Assembly: GCA_002308255.1 (NCBI GenBank)
Contig: DBVZ01000029.1
Location: 554 to 6,120 of the forward strand
Direction: 5' to 3'
Source of the DNA: Lachnospiraceae bacterium UBA1251
Lineage (GTDB): Bacteria > Bacillota > Clostridia > Lachnospirales > Lachnospiraceae
DNA: 5,567 nucleotides
Part shown: piece after piece, positions 5,284 to 5,567 of the stretch
Numbering within the stretch: the stretch's first letter is position 1
How the letters are laid out: every line of letters begins with the position of its first letter
Made by a program: the position numbers and the translations under genes
Notes under the pieces: model-generated
Database searches by the model: none
The model's input: the letters and a program-made list of their open reading frames with translations, nothing else
Told to the model about the DNA's origin: nothing

Positions 5284-5567
5284 ATGATCGAAATCAGGGG
5301 ACTAACTAAAACATTCGGGGATTTTACGGCGGTCGACCATCTGGATCTGACCATCCGCACCGGCGAGTTTTTCGGGCTTCTCGGCCCGAACGGGGCGGGG
5401 AAGACGACGACGATCAGCATGCTGTCCACCGTCCTTCTGCCGACCGAAGGAGAGATCCGGATCGACGGCAATCTCCTCGACCGGAAAGCGACAAAAGAAA
5501 AGCGGAAACTGAGCGTTATCACGCAGGAGTATTCCATGCGGCAGGACATGACCATGGACGAGGTCAT
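5284..5567 (+). CDS. ABC transporter ATP-binding protein of the ABC-2 (DrrA/CcmA-like) type, C-terminus cut off by the window edge
   Basis: The first 94 codons of an ABC ATPase are present; the protein powers a membrane transporter on the cytoplasmic side. It starts MIEIRGLTKTFGDFTAVDHL and carries Walker A GPNGAGKT (residues 34-41) followed by TTISMLSTVLLPTEGEIRIDG, then the Q-loop glutamine in VITQEY (Gln81). The GKTTTISML and LLPTEGEI wording resembles ATPases that partner ABC-2 permeases, commonly exporters, more than CbiO, which usually has GKSTL and a YPDG-type A-loop. The signature motif, Walker B and the permease lie beyond the window, so the subtype is provisional. The ATG at 5284 is four bases after the cbiL stop; an in-frame TGA at 5257 excludes a much longer N-terminus. 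No clear Shine-Dalgarno precedes it, suggesting coupling to cbiL. It should come under cobalamin-riboswitch control. Confidence 0.88.
   Translation, partial: MIEIRGLTKTFGDFTAVDHLDLTIRTGEFFGLLGPNGAGKTTTISMLSTVLLPTEGEIRIDGNLLDRKATKEKRKLSVITQEYSMRQDMTMDEV

Noticed and set aside
4500..5567. Minus-strand open frame of at least 355 codons reaching the window edge
   Set aside because: It covers cbiL and the ABC ATPase gene in antisense, both of which have strong motifs on the plus strand; the antisense protein has none.

Overview
The window looks like chromosomal DNA from an anaerobic, Gram-positive-type bacterium, probably a Clostridia-like Bacillota of moderate to slightly high GC. The grounds are AGGAGG-type Shine-Dalgarno sites, an oxygen-independent (cobalt-early) cobalamin pathway, control by a cobalamin riboswitch with an intrinsic terminator, a MepA-like MATE transporter and a DUF362 protein. 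No single gene fixes the genus, so this placement is inference.

Layout: two divergent transcription units leave a 478-base intergenic region (3249-3726). Leftward on the minus strand run a DUF362 protein (3248-2151), a MATE-family exporter (2100-751) and a PfkB-family carbohydrate kinase (734 to beyond position 1). The two gaps are 50 and 16 bases, so this is probably one operon, with a candidate promoter at 3321-3293. Rightward on the plus strand come a strong sigma-A-like promoter (3372-3400), a cobalamin riboswitch aptamer (about 3409-3574 plus a 3' hairpin), a candidate antiterminator, and a textbook intrinsic terminator (3636-3671). These are followed by cbiK (3727-4551), cbiL (4593-5279) and the first 94 codons of an ABC transporter ATPase (from 5284).

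How the genes work together: CbiK inserts cobalt into sirohydrochlorin, and CbiL then methylates the product at C20. These are consecutive steps on the anaerobic route to the corrin ring. The riboswitch should stop transcription ahead of both when cobalamin is plentiful. The ATPase starts four bases after cbiL and so falls under the same control. It resembles the DrrA/CcmA-type ATPases that pair with ABC-2 permeases rather than CbiO, the cobalt-import ATPase usually seen in such operons. This is the most interesting point in the window. The leftward operon has no evident link to cobalamin, and its combined function is unknown.

I see no CRISPR array, tRNA, rRNA, insertion sequence or phage gene. 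Most of the window is recognisable housekeeping or accessory metabolism. The less ordinary items are the ABC ATPase placement, the cysteine-rich tail of the DUF362 protein, a hairpin touching the MATE ribosome-binding site, and dyads between the divergent promoters.
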